Shown here: piece after piece, positions 5,553 through 6,357 of the stretch
Layout: the number at the start of each line of letters is the position of its first letter
How positions within the stretch are numbered: the first letter of the stretch is position 1
Source of the DNA: Schaedlerella sp.
GTDB taxonomy: Bacteria; Bacillota; Clostridia; Lachnospirales; Lachnospiraceae
DNA: 6,357 nucleotides
Assembly: GCA_020024595.1 (NCBI GenBank)
Contig: JAHHTO010000139.1
Coordinates: 1-6,357, forward strand
Reading direction: 5' to 3'
Notes under the pieces: generated by a model
What the model was told of the DNA's origin: nothing
The model's database searches: none
What the model saw: the letters and a program-made list of their open reading frames with translations, nothing else
Translations under genes and position numbers: made by a program

Positions 5553-6357
5553 CACCGGCCACCTCCAAATCTGTCCAAAACCCCTTCACCCAGCAGTCCC
5601 ATTCCGAGCACAAGCACTACAAGGAATAGTCCAGGAAAGACAGCACACCATGGTCCACTTGCAAGATAGGTCTGTGCTTCTGACAACATTCGCCCCAAAC
5701 TCGCATCCGGAGGTTGTACACCGATCCCAAGATAGCTTAACCCAGCCTCCGCAAGCACCGCATTATTAAATCCGATTGCTAATGCAGACAACAATGACGG
5801 TAAAATATTCGGCAAGATATGTACGAACAAAATTCTAGGTGTAGAAACTCCAATCAACTTTGCGCTGATCACATAATCCGCCTCTCTAAGCCGCATAAAC
5901 TCCCCTCGTACTACTCGTGCAAAACTAGGGATAAATGCAATTCCAAGAGCGATCATCAGTCGGTACGTTCCACTTCCTGCAACACTGATTATCACCAATG
6001 CAAGCAATACACTCGGAAATGCTGCAATCGCATCGTTCACACGCATCAGTCCTTCATCCAGCCATCCTCCAAAATATCCGGTCACTGCTCCCAAAATCAC
6101 GCCTACACTCCCTCCGATCAGTATCGTTCCACATCCTATGATCAGAGTATTTCCTGCTCCACTTAATACTCGGCTTAGAACATCGCGCCCGAACTGATCG
6201 GTTCCAAACAGATGTGCCAGTGTTGGAGCACTTAATTTCAAAGAGCCCTGCATCGCTTCCGGATTATACGGAGTCCAAAAAAAACCAAGCAAAATCAAAG
6301 CTGCCATTATGATAGAAATTGTCAGTCCAACTGTAAAATTATAAGAAGATATTTTTC
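5552..6357 (-). CDS. ABC transporter permease, DppC/OppC/NikC type (5' end outside window)
   Basis: This is an integral membrane subunit of a peptide/nickel-type ABC importer. The frame stays open from the stop at 5554-5552 to the window edge. The in-frame ATG at 6307 falls in the middle of the first membrane helix: the residues before it read FTVGLTISII and continue straight into MAALILLGFFW. The true start must therefore lie beyond 6357. Family features counted from that Met are HLFGTDQFGRDVLSR (32-46), helices at roughly 53-78 and 93-125, the EAA-loop segment around EADYVISAKLIGV with ILPN, then a helix around AGLSYLG and a last helix near the C-terminus (LFLVVLVLGMGLLG). GTDQFGRD and AGLSYLG are strong signatures of DppC-type permeases. 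It overlaps the OppD-type gene by one base. The partner permease and the binding protein are expected upstream, outside the window. Confidence 0.93.
   Translation of the reverse strand, partial: KISSYNFTVGLTISIIMAALILLGFFWTPYNPEAMQGSLKLSAPTLAHLFGTDQFGRDVLSRVLSGAGNTLIIGCGTILIGGSVGVILGAVTGYFGGWLDEGLMRVNDAIAAFPSVLLALVIISVAGSGTYRLMIALGIAFIPSFARVVRGEFMRLREADYVISAKLIGVSTPRILFVHILPNILPSLLSALAIGFNNAVLAEAGLSYLGIGVQPPDASLGRMLSEAQTYLASGPWCAVFPGLFLVVLVLGMGLLGEGVLDRFGGGR

Overview
The window looks like a moderately AT-rich Gram-positive anaerobe, most likely a gut Clostridia member of the Lachnospiraceae type. This is inferred from strong GGAGG-type ribosome binding sites, short gaps and overlaps between genes, sigma-A-like promoters and the character of the proteins. 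It is not proven by any marker gene. Every supported gene lies on the minus strand, so transcription runs from the right end to the left end.

Right part (about 6357 to 4049): the distal end of an ABC importer operon of the peptide/nickel (Opp/Dpp/Nik) superfamily. It holds a DppC/OppC/NikC-type permease whose start lies outside the window, then an OppD-type ATPase, then a short OppF-type ATPase. The three genes overlap by a few bases and are surely cotranscribed. The substrate-binding protein and the first permease are not in the window.

Middle and left (3908 to 284): after a 140-base gap with a plausible promoter comes a tight four-gene unit. It contains truA (tRNA pseudouridine synthase), an ExoA/Xth-type AP endonuclease, a COG0523 (CobW/ZNG1/YciC-like) G3E GTPase with a very large His/Cys-rich linker, and a second, unusual G3E-like protein. 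The second protein has lost the family's CxCC metal motif. It carries a C-terminal domain resembling the C-terminal part of DUF1980/TIGR03943 (YcgQ-type) proteins. The two GTPases suggest metal (probably zinc) handling added behind two housekeeping genes.

Left end (229 to 1): the first 76 codons of a PfkB-family sugar kinase, probably a fructokinase, with its own promoter overlapping the end of the preceding gene.

The most interesting items are the tandem pair of divergent COG0523 proteins and the domain architecture of the second one. Next come the His/Cys linker of the first, the missing C-terminal domain of the OppF-type ATPase, and a perfect 10-base inverted repeat spanning that gene's end. 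I saw no tRNA, rRNA, CRISPR array, insertion sequence or riboswitch. There is no gene-free stretch longer than 300 bases.
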